64,000 nt of DNA from Pseudanabaena yagii GIHE-NHR1 (GCF_012863495.1 NZ_JAAVJL010000002.1:126501-190500); one strand, 5' to 3'; numbered from the stretch's first letter, positions 50,454 to 60,056 are shown. Program-made: numbers and translations. Notes: a model not told the origin generated them from the letters alone.

Positions 50454-51890
50454 CTAAATTTTTCTCAGTCTTCTCAGATCGATTTTGGCGCGGAGTTCAT
50501 CTTTGATTCTTGCTAATATCGAATCTTCATCAATGGTTTCCAAAATTCTTTTAACCACAGCTTTGGGGCCATCGGCTCCCCATGATGCTCCATTGGCGAG
50601 ATATTCCTTCGTGACTAGTCCGAGGGCATAGGTGGAGAAACCCGCTACACCTGCTTGGGCGATCGCTACTGACACATAACCACCCATCGTGAGACCCCCC
50701 GTTACAGGGGCAGCGATACCGAGCAAACTTTTGAGAGAACTTAAGCCGAAAGTAGCTAGAAATTCACTTGCGCCGATGCCACCCATACCCAGTGCAATTT
50801 TTTGCATGAGGGAAATTGCGCCACGATTACTCATATTGATGCCATAGAGCTTTGATAGCGCCACGATCATCGATACATCGATAATTGCAGTGCTAATTAC
50901 ATCTATAACAGTAATCGGATTTACCGCGATCGCAACGGCTTGGGTAATTACGCAATTCCAGATGATGCGATTAGCTTGGCGATCGCGCACAAACATTTTG
51001 CGTTGGACTACCCGCTCCTGCACCATATCTGCAAACATCATTGTATTTAAAGCAATGAGAGATTTCCCTTCGCGATCAAGTACCTCAAGGATTTTCAGTT
51101 TTAAATCTTCGATCTGCGGTTTACCTGCTACCAACTCTGCTTCAAAGGAGCCATCGGGCTGACGGATCGCTTTAGCTACAAGAGGCGAAGCTGCGGTCAT
51201 CACGATTTCATCTTGGGTTAATAGTTCCCGCACCCGTTCATCACGAATTTTGGCATAGATTGCCATCCGATCTTCAGGAGGATATTGGTCAATTTTGTTA
51301 AATACCAGCAAAATCGGTTTACTAGCGCCTCGCAATTCCGAAAGCGCATCATATTCAACTTTGGTAATATCTCCTGCAACGACAAACAAGATTAAATCTG
51401 CCTGTTGCGCGATTCGTTTGGCAAGTTCCGCACGACCTTCGCCGTCAACCTCATCAATTCCGGGGGTGTCGATTAATTCAATCCGTGCCTCGCCGCGTCC
51501 TTGAAATGAAGCTTTGAGAATAGTGCGATCGCCATTAGACTGCATCGCCTCACGGGAGATCTGCCATTCCGCCGCTTGCCGAGTCGTTGTCACCCCATGC
51601 AAGGGGCCAGTCTCAAAAACTTGCCCTCCCATCAAGGCATTCAGCACCGATGATTTACCACGACCGACCATCCCAAATACGGCTATTTGGAGAACTTGAC
51701 GCTCTAATTTATCCAACATTTGTTGAAGTTCTTCGAGTGGCTCCTCTAGACCACGCCGTTCTCTCTCTGATAGGTCGAGCTTTGACACAATGTCTCGTAA
51801 TGTCCGTTGCGCTTGACGATAATTTAGCTCCTCAAAAATCTCATCAAAGCTGAGAAAATTGTCATCTTGTGGCATAACTTCGCTAGGCAT
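50454..51890 (-). CDS. Dynamin/Era-like GTPase with DUF697 tail
   Basis: 478 residues. The GTPase domain has G1 GMVGRGKSSVLNAL (~73-86), G3 DTPGID (~140), and G4 NKID (~198), preceded by a coiled coil (~30-65). The C-terminal part (~300-440) has hydrophobic helices (AVAIAVNPITVIDVISTAII, GAISLMQKIALGMGGIGASE) that match the DUF697/YcjF type of membrane-associated segment. A role in membrane or thylakoid organisation has been suggested for such GTPases in general; nothing here specifies it. It is monocistronic and divergent from the Tic22 gene. Confidence 0.85.
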   Translation of the reverse strand: MPSEVMPQDDNFLSFDEIFEELNYRQAQRTLRDIVSKLDLSERERRGLEEPLEELQQMLDKLERQVLQIAVFGMVGRGKSSVLNALMGGQVFETGPLHGVTTTRQAAEWQISREAMQSNGDRTILKASFQGRGEARIELIDTPGIDEVDGEGRAELAKRIAQQADLILFVVAGDITKVEYDALSELRGASKPILLVFNKIDQYPPEDRMAIYAKIRDERVRELLTQDEIVMTAASPLVAKAIRQPDGSFEAELVAGKPQIEDLKLKILEVLDREGKSLIALNTMMFADMVQERVVQRKMFVRDRQANRIIWNCVITQAVAIAVNPITVIDVISTAIIDVSMIVALSKLYGINMSNRGAISLMQKIALGMGGIGASEFLATFGLSSLKSLLGIAAPVTGGLTMGGYVSVAIAQAGVAGFSTYALGLVTKEYLANGASWGADGPKAVVKRILETIDEDSILARIKDELRAKIDLRRLRKI

Positions 51891-52128
51891 ATATATTTGC
51901 AGGAACTATAATTATGTTATTCGAGTCTTAGAAAGTAGCAATTCAGTCGCAGAATTGCTATAAAACTGGTATAAAAAGGTTGTCTTTTGGAGCAAGATAT
52001 TGTTAGAGTTGCGAGCGCGTAACTTCCAAGTAATTAATCTCTTTTGATTTTTACCTTTTGCCTCATTTACTTGTGTCTCACTCACTTTCCCAAACATATC
52101 CAATAAGCATATTGTAGCTAGGAGAAAT

Positions 52129-52950
52129 ATGTCCGTATTTAAGTCGTTGGTCAAGCTAGCAGCCACCGCAAGTGTCGCAGGGGCGATCGCTGTTAGTCCC
52201 ATATTTACTCTCAAGGCTGAAGCTCTGACTGAGGCGCAAGTTTTAGAAAGGTTGGGGAGTATTCCTGTTTTCACGATTACCGATGATAAGGGGTCGCCAC
52301 TTTTAGGGGCAATACCTCAGCAACCGAATGCTAAGACTGATGATAGTCAGCTTTTATTCTTCTTCCTTGGACCCGACGAAGCGCAGCAAATGCTAAGTCA
52401 GGTGCAGAAATCTAATCCTGAAGTTGGCAAGAAAGCGCAGATCATTGTGCGATCGATGAATGATGCTTACCAAGTGATCCGCCAAAACAAAGACAAGAAA
52501 GTTCTATTTCAGTTTATTCCTGCTAAATCTAGCATTGAATCCGCAAGAACCATATTGACAGCTCAAGGCGTTGCGGCTGATAAAATTCCTAACGTTCCTG
52601 TTTTCTTTGCGATCGGTGGACAAGCTAATAGTCAAGGCTTATTGACGATGAGCATCGATCAAAATGGTAAGAAGGAGCAAGTAGTTCCTTTCTTCCTCGA
52701 CAAGTCTGATCTGCAAAACCTGCTCGATCGCGCTAGCAAGGATCAACCAGATATTACCAAAGCGACAAAAATTCAGGTTGCATCGTTGTTCCAAGTATTA
52801 GACTCGATGGTGACTAAGGATAACAAGCCCAATCCTGAAGTTGATCGCTTTCAGTTTGTGCCATCACGCACTTCGTTTGAGTATATTCTCAAAAATAGTA
52901 AGCAATCAGCTAATCCTCAGTTAGCACCTCAGACTGCTCCTAAGAAATAG
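52129..52950 (+). CDS. tic22: Tic22-family periplasmic protein
   Basis: 273 residues with a signal peptide (cleavage around LKAEAL). The mature part contains two similar Tic22 halves: LGSIPVFTITDDKGSPLLGA with LLFFFLGPDEAQQMLSQVQK, and KIPNVPVFFAIGG with VVPFFLDKSDLQNLLDRASK. The cyanobacterial homologue is in the periplasm/thylakoid lumen and is linked to outer membrane protein biogenesis; plants use it in plastid import. TAGGAG lies upstream of the ATG at 52129. A Pro/Gln-rich tail ends the protein. Confidence 0.9.
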   Translation: MSVFKSLVKLAATASVAGAIAVSPIFTLKAEALTEAQVLERLGSIPVFTITDDKGSPLLGAIPQQPNAKTDDSQLLFFFLGPDEAQQMLSQVQKSNPEVGKKAQIIVRSMNDAYQVIRQNKDKKVLFQFIPAKSSIESARTILTAQGVAADKIPNVPVFFAIGGQANSQGLLTMSIDQNGKKEQVVPFFLDKSDLQNLLDRASKDQPDITKATKIQVASLFQVLDSMVTKDNKPNPEVDRFQFVPSRTSFEYILKNSKQSANPQLAPQTAPKK

Positions 52951-53028
52951 CCAAAAAAGAGGGTGCAAAGCACCCTCTTTTTTGGCTCAAAAGTAAAAGC
53001 CTTGCTACGCAAGGCTTTTACTTTTGAG
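52950..53028. terminator. Two adjacent perfect stems, convergent gap
   Basis: Stem 1 at 52950-52986 (GCCAAAAAAGAGGGTGC around AAA) has a T-run and terminates tic22. Stem 2 at 52986-53028 (CTCAAAAGTAAAAGCCTTGC around TAC) faces the convergent DUF3086 gene. Its arm recurs at 56541. Confidence 0.8.
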
Positions 53029-53067
53029 TTTTTAAAATTTTCCAGCTTACCCCAAACTGACGTTAGC

Positions 53068-54579
53068 TTACCAATCCCAATCAGAGTCTTGATTGTTACG
53101 ACCACGACTGCCGCCGCCATAGCCAGCATCACGATTATCGCCATAATTACGGCTGGAATAGTCTCTTGAGCCATAGTCACGACTATCTCGTTCTCTCACT
53201 CCATAATCACGATTTGGCTCGCGATTTGCATCTCTATTGACATTACGTGAATAGTCTTGCTGTGGCTCACGATTGTAGTCACGATTATTTTGATTATCGC
53301 GGTAAACATCACGATTATTATCGCGGTTCATGTAAGCAGAAGGAGCAGCAGCCTTTACATCAGGTGCACCACCAAAAGCTATCAATAAAGGGAAGCGTAG
53401 TAAATCTACGGAAATAAGCTCTTCAGATTCATCAATCACGACTAAGGGGCTAAGTCCTTCTTTCACAAGGCGATCGCCTTTAGTAGCTAGAGGCTCAGGA
53501 TCTTCAAATAGGGCAATGCCTTTGTCAGAACCAAAATGTTCTCTAGTCAATCCTAAACAATCTTGAAATCCACGTCGCCATTCACCTAGACGCTCTGGCG
53601 AGGTTGCCAAGACTAATACTCGTAATTTTTCACCATATACAGCCTTGAGGACGGAGATCGCCGCCGAGGTCACCAGAATATTCTGTAAGCGTGTTCCCAT
53701 GGTACGAATTGCACCACGTCCTGACTGCTCAAAAAACCATTTAGATACGCGATCGGCATGAACTTGCTCAAAGGTACGCCGCAGTTTCCATGCGGGACCA
53801 TAGTAATCAGGCAAAGTTCGATAACGCTCTAGCAACTGCTCTACCCGTTGCTTATATTCAGCAAAGGTTTGCTCTGATAGGAGTGGTGGCTCGACTTCCT
53901 TGGTGGGTTTCTTGTCATTAACCACCACGGTTTCGGCTTCAACTTTTGCAGGTGGGGCAATGAGATTGAGCTTTTCGGCGCTAGCTACTAAATCTTGCAA
54001 GCTACCTACTAAATAATCCTTAAAGCCTTGCACACGCACAGCAATATCCTGTGATACCCCCGCATAAGTACTAGTCATTTCCTTGTCGAGGCGCTCTTTA
54101 CGCTTCTCCAGCACTGCGATCGCCGCTTGTAGTTCTTGTTTTTGATATTCTAATCTTGCTACATCGGCTTGAGCGAGGCGAATAATCCCTGCCTGTAGAT
54201 CATCTATCTGATCTTGTAAAACCTTAGCTTTTGTAGTTTTAAGCTGATCTAACTCAGCCTTAAGAGATGCTTCTTCCTGCTTTAATTGGTCAATAACCGC
54301 CAACCTTTCTGATATTAGGGATGTTTCTTCATCATTTTCTACGCGATCAAGATTTTGTTCTGCTGTAGGCTCATTAGCCAATTCATTCTCAGAATTATCA
54401 TTTTCATTAGCGATCATTGTAGCTATGGGCATACTATCATTGCTAGTATCAGCAGGCAAATTGGGAACATTGTCAGTTGTATGCTCATCTAAAATTTCGG
54501 ATGAGGTGATTTCTTCGTAGGATTCTCCTTGGTCAGATGGATTTAAATTTTCTTCTACGGTCAATTGATCGGACTCCAT
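53068..54579 (-). CDS. DUF3086 protein with Arg/Asp/Asn-rich tail
   Basis: 503 residues. An acidic N-terminus (1-85), a coiled coil (~88-185; RLAVIDQLKQEEASLKAELD) and a conserved DUF3086 core (~240-405; YYGPAWKLRRTFEQVHADRV, FEQSGRGAIRTMGTRLQN, SPERLGEWRRGFQDCLG), followed by ~95 residues almost only of Arg, Asp, Asn, Tyr, Gly and Ser (RDYGSRDYSSRNYGDNRD). DUF3086 is restricted to cyanobacteria and its function is unknown. The tail looks like an RNA-binding or phase-separating low-complexity region. Convergent with tic22. Confidence 0.85.
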   Translation of the reverse strand: MESDQLTVEENLNPSDQGESYEEITSSEILDEHTTDNVPNLPADTSNDSMPIATMIANENDNSENELANEPTAEQNLDRVENDEETSLISERLAVIDQLKQEEASLKAELDQLKTTKAKVLQDQIDDLQAGIIRLAQADVARLEYQKQELQAAIAVLEKRKERLDKEMTSTYAGVSQDIAVRVQGFKDYLVGSLQDLVASAEKLNLIAPPAKVEAETVVVNDKKPTKEVEPPLLSEQTFAEYKQRVEQLLERYRTLPDYYGPAWKLRRTFEQVHADRVSKWFFEQSGRGAIRTMGTRLQNILVTSAAISVLKAVYGEKLRVLVLATSPERLGEWRRGFQDCLGLTREHFGSDKGIALFEDPEPLATKGDRLVKEGLSPLVVIDESEELISVDLLRFPLLIAFGGAPDVKAAAPSAYMNRDNNRDVYRDNQNNRDYNREPQQDYSRNVNRDANREPNRDYGVRERDSRDYGSRDYSSRNYGDNRDAGYGGGSRGRNNQDSDWDW

Positions 54580-54857
54580 AAAGTTCTCATCGCATCGGGT
54601 CTACCTATTTTATACTAATTTCTTAACATAGAGGTTCTGCCCCATGAAAACCTATAGCTGACAATAATCATTAGGTTGACAACTGTACTGATGCTGGTAA
54701 AAGCAGCAAGATGTTCATTTTATCGACAGTAAACTAAAAATTACTAAAAATATAGGTTCTGAATCTGGATATTGTCATCACTATGTAGTCCTTAGTAAAT
54801 TCCAGATAACAAAAAATATATTTCGTTCAATAATTCATACTTTCCTGTCTCTAAATA

Positions 54858-54947
54858 TATAGCAGTCCTAAATCATTTGTAGATTTTTGGGTTTGTGGAA
54901 GCGCACCCCGAAGGGGTGCGCTTCCACAAACCATTTAGATTGCTATA
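54858..54947 (+). repeat. MITE-like element, family 2, complete copy
   Basis: Ends TATAGCAGTCCTAAATCATTT and (complement) TATAGCAATCTAAATGGTTT; perfect hairpin core 54890-54932, GGTTTGTGGAAGCGCACCCC around GAA. It lies in a ~605-base gap (54580-55184) in which I see no gene; the remainder is very AT-rich. Confidence 0.85.
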
Positions 54948-55184
54948 TATCTTTAAAAACATAAAGAATTAATTGAGGAATCACTAAAGTTAATTCATGA
55001 AGAAAAAAATAGATAGAATATATAATAGTTTGATTATTATAGAGACTATTACAACTTTTATTTCTACTGACTATAGAACAATGGATAGATAAAAAATATC
55101 TTCATCCACCGTAACATCAGTTAATATTAGCGATTTTAGAAATGTTATATAATTTTTGATTAATATTTAAGTATCTGATTTCTG

Positions 55185-56468
55185 ATGAGTAAAAGTAAGG
55201 CGACTATTCTTATTGTTGATGATACCCAATATAATATCCAAACTCTTTCAAATATTCTAATTAATCAAGGTTATGATGTTTTAGAAGCAACAGATGGAAT
55301 TAGTGCGATTACTTGTGCAAAGACTCATATACCAAGTTTAATTTTACTTGATATCAGAATGCCAGATATGGATGGATATGAAGTTTGTCTCCATCTAAAA
55401 AATGACTCAACAACTCAGCATATTCCTATAATTTTTATTAGTGCTCTTGATAATGCCGAAGAAAAAGTTGAAGCTTTTGCAGTTGGTGGTGTTGATTTTA
55501 TTAATAAACCCTTTCACTTAGTTGAAGTTTTAGCAAGGATCGAGACTCATCTTCGTATTAGTTCCTTACAAACGCAGCTTCTAGAACAAACTAAATTACT
55601 AGAGAGTCAAAATATTAGCTTAAAGACAGAGATTTCTAATCTCACTGGTTTTAATTGGGATTTATATGCTGACTTAAAAGAATCTATTGACAATCAAGAA
55701 CTAAGGCTATTTTATCAGCCAATCATTAATTTAAAGACGGGGCTAATCACTGGATTTGAAGCTCTAATTCGTTGGCAGCACTCAAAGCATGGCATCCTAT
55801 CGCCTATTGCTTTTGTTGATTTGATGGAGGCAACAAATTTAATATATCCCATTGGTTTATGGGTTATAGAAACTGCCTGTAAGCAGTTACAGTTTTGGCA
55901 AAAAAATTTTCATACCTATGGTAATTTAACAGTAAATGTTAATGTGTCTACGAAGCAATTAACAGAATTTAATTTGGTGGAAAACATCAGAAAAATTTTA
56001 TCTGATTGCCAAATTAATCCTAATTGCCTAAAACTAGAAATAACTGAAATTACGGTGATGGGCGATCGCGATCGCACTTTACAGATTATCCACCAACTCA
56101 AAGATTTAGATATTCAATTTTGTATTGATGATTTTGGTACAGGCTACTCCTCACTAAGAAGGTTAACGGATTTTCCAATTGATGTTCTCAAAATAGATCG
56201 TTCCTTTATTCAAAATGAAGAATGGGTTATCGTCAAAGCCATTGGCTCTCTAGCATTTACTTTAGGTAAAAGCATTGTAGTTGAAGGTATAGAAACAACA
56301 TCACAATTACAAATGCTGAGGGCGCTATTTTCTTCTTCCCTCGAGAAATGTTATGGACAAGGATATCTATTCTCTAAACCTCTGAATGCTGAAGATGCTT
56401 TTAAGCTTTTAGCAAATAGTCAACCATTTGTAATAGATAATGCTTCAATAGGCGATTCGGGCAGGTAA
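55185..56468 (+). CDS. c-di-GMP phosphodiesterase REC-EAL
   Basis: 427 residues: receiver at ~5-125 (acid pair D12-D13, phospho-acceptor D56 in LILLDIRMP, K in NKPF), short coiled coil, EAL domain at ~165-410. Catalytic residues look intact: GFEALIRW (EAL as E-A-L), VNVNVS, LKLEITEI, IDDFGTGYSS, LKIDRSF, VVEGIET and GYLFSKP. It should hydrolyse c-di-GMP under control of phosphorylation. No cognate kinase is next to it; the REC-GGDEF protein at 6077 and the REC-kinase at 2665 are elsewhere in the window. The gene is more AT-rich than most neighbours. Confidence 0.92.
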   Translation: MSKSKATILIVDDTQYNIQTLSNILINQGYDVLEATDGISAITCAKTHIPSLILLDIRMPDMDGYEVCLHLKNDSTTQHIPIIFISALDNAEEKVEAFAVGGVDFINKPFHLVEVLARIETHLRISSLQTQLLEQTKLLESQNISLKTEISNLTGFNWDLYADLKESIDNQELRLFYQPIINLKTGLITGFEALIRWQHSKHGILSPIAFVDLMEATNLIYPIGLWVIETACKQLQFWQKNFHTYGNLTVNVNVSTKQLTEFNLVENIRKILSDCQINPNCLKLEITEITVMGDRDRTLQIIHQLKDLDIQFCIDDFGTGYSSLRRLTDFPIDVLKIDRSFIQNEEWVIVKAIGSLAFTLGKSIVVEGIETTSQLQMLRALFSSSLEKCYGQGYLFSKPLNAEDAFKLLANSQPFVIDNASIGDSGR

Positions 56469-56502
56469 GTAAAGTAAAGAGTCCACCAGTAAATTAAATT
56501 AC

Positions 56503-56583
56503 TTACGTCAGTTCGGTTTAAGCTGTCAAATTTGAAAAATCCAAAAGTAAAAGCTTTGCTATGCAAGACTTTTACTTTTGGAT
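56503..56583. repeat. IS982-like end and hairpin
   Basis: ACGTCAGTTCGGTTTAAGC at 56504-56522 resembles AACGTCAGTTCGATTAGC beside the IS982 remnant at 38440. Next comes a hairpin 56539-56583 (ATCCAAAAGTAAAAGCTTTG and C, one mismatch) whose arm matches 52988. The gap to 56677 has no gene. Confidence 0.5.
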
Positions 56584-56677
56584 TTCGCCACAATCGGCGG
56601 ATTCAGCAGTACAAAATTTTTAAGGTGATAGTGGCTCTTTGTAAGACATCATTACGTCTACATAATTTTTCTTTATA

Positions 56678-57862
56678 CTATGCGCCTGTATTTGGACGAA
56701 TCAACACAATCGGTGTTTGCTCGGCGGCATTACCCGCAGGATTCATAATCAGGGCTTGATTAAGCAATTCTTCAGAAGCTCCAGAAGTTGCTGCTAAAAC
56801 CTTCACCCGACGTAAATCATTCACATCCACGATCGCCGCTTCGAGTCCCGTACCAGCCTTGATCTCATCGACTACAGCTTGCGGATTTTTGGGACCTAGC
56901 ACAATGAATTGATCGTAGGGTGGCAAAGTACCAGTAACATCATCAATTAATCTCGCCTGTTCACCAGCCAACATATAGAATACTCCCGGAACACGGAAGA
57001 TTGCCTTAGCAAGGGAACCGATGATAAATGCAAAAGCGACACGCCATGCTCCTGACTCATTAATTAAGGATTGCAAACCACATGCCGTGGCAAGACTGGA
57101 AGTACTCTTGAAGTAATAACAGAGACGTTTGGCTAACCATTTGGGATGAATATCGCTGGGATGATAGAAGTTACCCTGCATAATTGCGATCGGAGTTTCT
57201 GCGATCGTGACAATATCTCCTGCTTGAGCATGGCTCATCACATAGCGCTGCATCACATCTACAGGTGTATCCCCCGCCGAGAGAATGTGGGTGCGAATGG
57301 GTAATACATCTGCATCAGGAGTGGGTCGCCAACGTTCCCTTTGATTGGCATCGGGGAACTGTAGAGGAATGATGCAATGCTTGACCTTTTCTTCGCGTCC
57401 CGCAGGTCCATAGATCGTGTAATGGACTCGAACCCAAGCAGTTTTAAGTTCTTCGAGATTCTTTCCACTAATATCAATTTGAATCTCTACACCCGTACTT
57501 TTATTGGGAGTAACAATATAGGATTCCCAATAGTTATCGTTACGACTTGCCACATTGGGATGGCGCGATCGCAATTGCACTTGAGTATGAATACCATCAA
57601 GACTATCGCTAGATAGAAGTGATAGTTCAGGATTGACTTCGACGAGGAAAACATCAAGCTTACGAGTTTTGTTAGTTGCAGTTAGCAGCAGTTCCAGTCG
57701 ATAATGATCTGGCTCATAGGTCAGAAACTGCCAAGCCCCATTATCAAATTCTAGTAAGTTGCCTTGTCTTGTTTTATATTGCCACTCAAATAGCAACCAT
57801 AGTAGTAAAACTATGCCGCCAAGAATCGCGATCGCTATGGCCAAACCAATCAAAATATTCAT
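56678..57862 (-). CDS. CofE-like membrane-anchored protein
   Basis: 394 residues. One N-terminal membrane helix (LIGLAIAIAILGGIVLLLWL), then ~150 residues of a beta-rich domain (WQFLTYEPDHYRLELLLTAT), and a C-terminal part resembling F420-0:gamma-glutamyl ligase (CofE): IRTHILSAGDTPVDVMQRYV, AQAGDIVTIAETPIAIMQG, PYDQFIVLGPKNPQAVVDEI. Cyanobacterial homologues have been annotated as CofE-like, though these bacteria are not thought to depend on F420. The true substrate is unknown. It is monocistronic, upstream of trpA on the same strand only in the sense that trpA lies beyond its 5' end. Confidence 0.6.
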   Translation of the reverse strand: MNILIGLAIAIAILGGIVLLLWLLFEWQYKTRQGNLLEFDNGAWQFLTYEPDHYRLELLLTATNKTRKLDVFLVEVNPELSLLSSDSLDGIHTQVQLRSRHPNVASRNDNYWESYIVTPNKSTGVEIQIDISGKNLEELKTAWVRVHYTIYGPAGREEKVKHCIIPLQFPDANQRERWRPTPDADVLPIRTHILSAGDTPVDVMQRYVMSHAQAGDIVTIAETPIAIMQGNFYHPSDIHPKWLAKRLCYYFKSTSSLATACGLQSLINESGAWRVAFAFIIGSLAKAIFRVPGVFYMLAGEQARLIDDVTGTLPPYDQFIVLGPKNPQAVVDEIKAGTGLEAAIVDVNDLRRVKVLAATSGASEELLNQALIMNPAGNAAEQTPIVLIRPNTGA

Positions 57863-57955
57863 GAGCCTTAATTCTTAATTCCTACTTTTTATACCAATTC
57901 ACGAAAGTGTGACAACTCTTTTGTGAATTAAAAGCCAAATCCAGTGAGGTTTTTT

Positions 57956-57988
57956 AAAACTAAAAAATGGCACAGCCATTTTTAGTTT
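57956..57988 (-). terminator. Terminator of trpA
   Basis: AAAACTAAAAAATGGC and complement around ACA directly after the trpA stop. Outside are ATACCAA (57891) and TTGGTAT (57988), possible inverted ends of another small repeat. Confidence 0.7.
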
Positions 57989-57993
57989 TGGTA

Positions 57994-58788
57994 TTAGTCT
58001 CTACGAATAGATTGTTTGAGAGTTTTGCAAAGCTCGGCGATCGCGTGCAGCCCACCATCTGGCTCGGCTAATTTCTTCACCATCGCACTACCGACGATCG
58101 CGCCATCAGCACTCCAGTCAATTACCTGTTTTGCATGTTCAGGTTGCGAGATGCCAAAACCAACAGCGATCGGTTTGTCAGTAATCTCTCTGAGTTGTTC
58201 GATCATCGTCTTTACGCCTTTTGCGACTTCGGTACGCACACCCGTTACGCCCGTCGCACTAACCACATAGATAAAGCCCTGTGATTTCTCGGCGATCGCG
58301 GCAAAACGCTCAGGTGGGCTAGTGGGGGCAATTAATAAAATTACTTCAATACCTGCTTTTGCCGCAGGCTCTAGCAACACATGGGATTCTTCGAGGGGGA
58401 GGTCAGGTACAACTAAGCCACGTGCCCCTGCATCATAAATTTTTTGGAGAAACTTTTCGACCCCAATATTTAAAATCGGGTTGTAATAGGTGAACAGGAT
58501 AATTGGCGATCGCAATTCTGGCGCAACTTCACGGACAATATCTAACACCTTGTCCAATGTCGTCCCATTTTGCAAAGCCCTTGTTGCCGCCGCCTGAATT
58601 ACGGGTCCATCTGCCAAGGGATCGGAATAGGGTACACCTAACTCGATCAAATCCGCGCCGTTTTGATCTAAGACCCGCAAAGCTTTTGCTGTTGTCGCCA
58701 AGTTTGGATCGCCAGCCGTAATAAAAGGAATCAGAGCGGCTTGCCCTCTAGCTCGCAGTTCTTCAAATCGAGCGGAAACGGATATCAT
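57994..58788 (-). CDS. trpA: Tryptophan synthase alpha chain
   Basis: 264 residues. Splits indole-3-glycerol phosphate to indole and glyceraldehyde 3-phosphate for the TrpB partner. Catalytic Glu is in [19 protein letters not shown] and Asp in the later [10 protein letters not shown] segment; phosphate binding is at [14 protein letters not shown] and [24 protein letters not shown] near the N-terminus is also typical. trpB is not adjacent, as usual in cyanobacteria. The start ATG at 58788 gives [16 protein letters not shown]. Confidence 0.96.
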   Translation of the reverse strand: MISVSARFEELRARGQAALIPFITAGDPNLATTAKALRVLDQNGADLIELGVPYSDPLADGPVIQAAATRALQNGTTLDKVLDIVREVAPELRSPIILFTYYNPILNIGVEKFLQKIYDAGARGLVVPDLPLEESHVLLEPAAKAGIEVILLIAPTSPPERFAAIAEKSQGFIYVVSATGVTGVRTEVAKGVKTMIEQLREITDKPIAVGFGISQPEHAKQVIDWSADGAIVGSAMVKKLAEPDGGLHAIAELCKTLKQSIRRD

Positions 58789-58854
58789 GACTTAAAAATT
58801 TCCAGAAAAAGTAGTCCCGTATTATAGTAGCGCTTCACGGTGACTTGTTACAGC

Positions 58855-58929
58855 TATAGCAATCCTAAATGGTTTGTGGAAGCGCACCCCCTTTGGGGTA
58901 TGCTTCCACAAACCTAAAAATCTACAATT
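58855..58929 (-). repeat. MITE-like element, family 2, truncated copy
   Basis: TATAGCAATCCTAAATGGTT, hairpin GTGGAAGCGCACCCC..., then AACCTAAAAATCTACAAT. Inverted relative to the copy at 54858; the second TATAGC end is missing. Confidence 0.75.
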
Positions 58930-58954
58930 AAAGCTAGAGTTTTATGTCAACGCA

Positions 58955-59182
58955 CTATAGTGGTTGACATTTGCCTGCACGGATAAGACCAACACGCTTA
59001 GCGATCGCCTCACCCTGAGAGCTAAATGCACCCCAAGTTTCTACAAAATCAGTGAGATCTTCTGGGCTATTACCTTTGACAATTTCACAGATACCCGTGT
59101 CAGCACGTTTACCTATAAACCAGCGCTCAGCAGCGATCGATTCTTGCGAATCTTTAGGACTATTCAGACTATCAGATGTCAC
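58955..59182 (-). CDS. Small conserved-looking protein, unknown
   Basis: 75 residues from a GTG at 59182 with AAGG eight bases upstream. After a Ser/Asp-rich N-terminus it contains ERWFIGKRADTGICEIVKGN and DLTDFVETWGAFSSQGEAIA, ending RVGLIRAGKCQPL. It looks like a compact conserved domain with two cysteines, but I do not know the family. Its position is upstream of trpA on the same strand with a repeat in between, so a common transcript is unlikely. Confidence 0.6.
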   Translation of the reverse strand: MTSDSLNSPKDSQESIAAERWFIGKRADTGICEIVKGNSPEDLTDFVETWGAFSSQGEAIAKRVGLIRAGKCQPL

Positions 59183-59204
59183 TTACAGCACCTTACATAA
59201 CTAA

Positions 59205-59267
59205 AAAATCCAGAGAAAGTTTTGAAAGCCCTACTTCATAGGGCTTTCAAAACTTTCTCTGGATTTT
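59205..59267. repeat. Perfect 27-bp-arm hairpin between divergent genes
   Basis: AAAATCCAGAGAAAGTTTTG plus AAAGCCC and its complement around TACTTCATA. Longest perfect stem in the window. Both flanking genes start here, so it is not a terminator. Confidence 0.8.
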
Positions 59268-59269
59268 AA

Positions 59270-59344
59270 TATAGTGCTTTTTAAGTACAAATGGTTGTTT
59301 CCTCACCGAAGGCGAGGAAACAAATCCGAGCATAAAACTCTATA
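59270..59344. repeat. Degenerate MITE-like element with hairpin
   Basis: TATAGTGCTTTTTAAG at the left and CTCTATA at the right, hairpin TTGTTTCCTC.CCG/GCGAGGAAACAA in between. Similar in plan to the element at 31338. Confidence 0.5.
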
Positions 59345-59480
59345 AGTTCCACCCTGATGGGTAGGTTGCGTTGAGTCCCTAAACATAGTAAAAGAAATCA
59401 TAGATTTGTGACTTAATTATTGCTTTATCGCAAAGTCCTGAACCATCCTCTCAACAATTAATATAAAAAATGGCGTTAAT

Positions 59481-60056
59481 ATGGCGCAAGTTTTTGGAGA
59501 ATTTACAGAAAATTTTGCAGATAGAAGCGAATATTTAGTTTTAGGATTTTCGCCTTCCTCATTGCCAATTCAATTGCGTTGGAAGACTAATGGTCTTTCC
59601 GCGGATTTTCTTGGTGATTATGTCCGAAATTTCTTTCCTGGTGACACAAGTGCTAACTTAACTAAACAAGCAGAAATCGGTTCGGCAGTTAGTTTCATTG
59701 CTAATGAACTCTTAGAAAATGCAATGAAATATAGCGATGAAAGCGCAAATCAACCAGTTAACCTAGAAGTACATTTGTTTAATGATCACTTGATTTTTTT
59801 GTCTAAAAACAGTGTGTCTCCAAAAGCGATCACTAGTTTTCAATCTTATATCCAAGAAATTATTACAGGTGACATTGGTCAGATGTATATTGACCAAGTT
59901 GAAAAAAGTGTCACTAATCAAGAAGAAGAGAAATCTGGACTTGGCTATTTCACAATGATTATGGACTATGATGCAGTCTTAGGATGGAAGTTTGAAGAGT
60001 CTGAAAATGATAGCCATGTGACAATGGTAACGACAATGATACAGTTACCACTTTAG
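59481..60056 (+). CDS. SiaB-like ATP-binding kinase
   Basis: 191 residues. A GHKL-type N-box is visible (SFIANELLENAMKYSDE) and a later Gly motif (EKSGLGYFTMIMDYDAV) in the position of the ATP lid. This matches DUF6272/SiaB-type proteins, which are Ser kinases acting on STAS-domain partners in partner-switching pathways. It has no receiver or membrane domain. The next gene, 40 bases downstream, encodes such a STAS protein, so the pair is likely one module. A cognate SpoIIE-type phosphatase is not in the window. Confidence 0.78.
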   Translation: MAQVFGEFTENFADRSEYLVLGFSPSSLPIQLRWKTNGLSADFLGDYVRNFFPGDTSANLTKQAEIGSAVSFIANELLENAMKYSDESANQPVNLEVHLFNDHLIFLSKNSVSPKAITSFQSYIQEIITGDIGQMYIDQVEKSVTNQEEEKSGLGYFTMIMDYDAVLGWKFEESENDSHVTMVTTMIQLPL

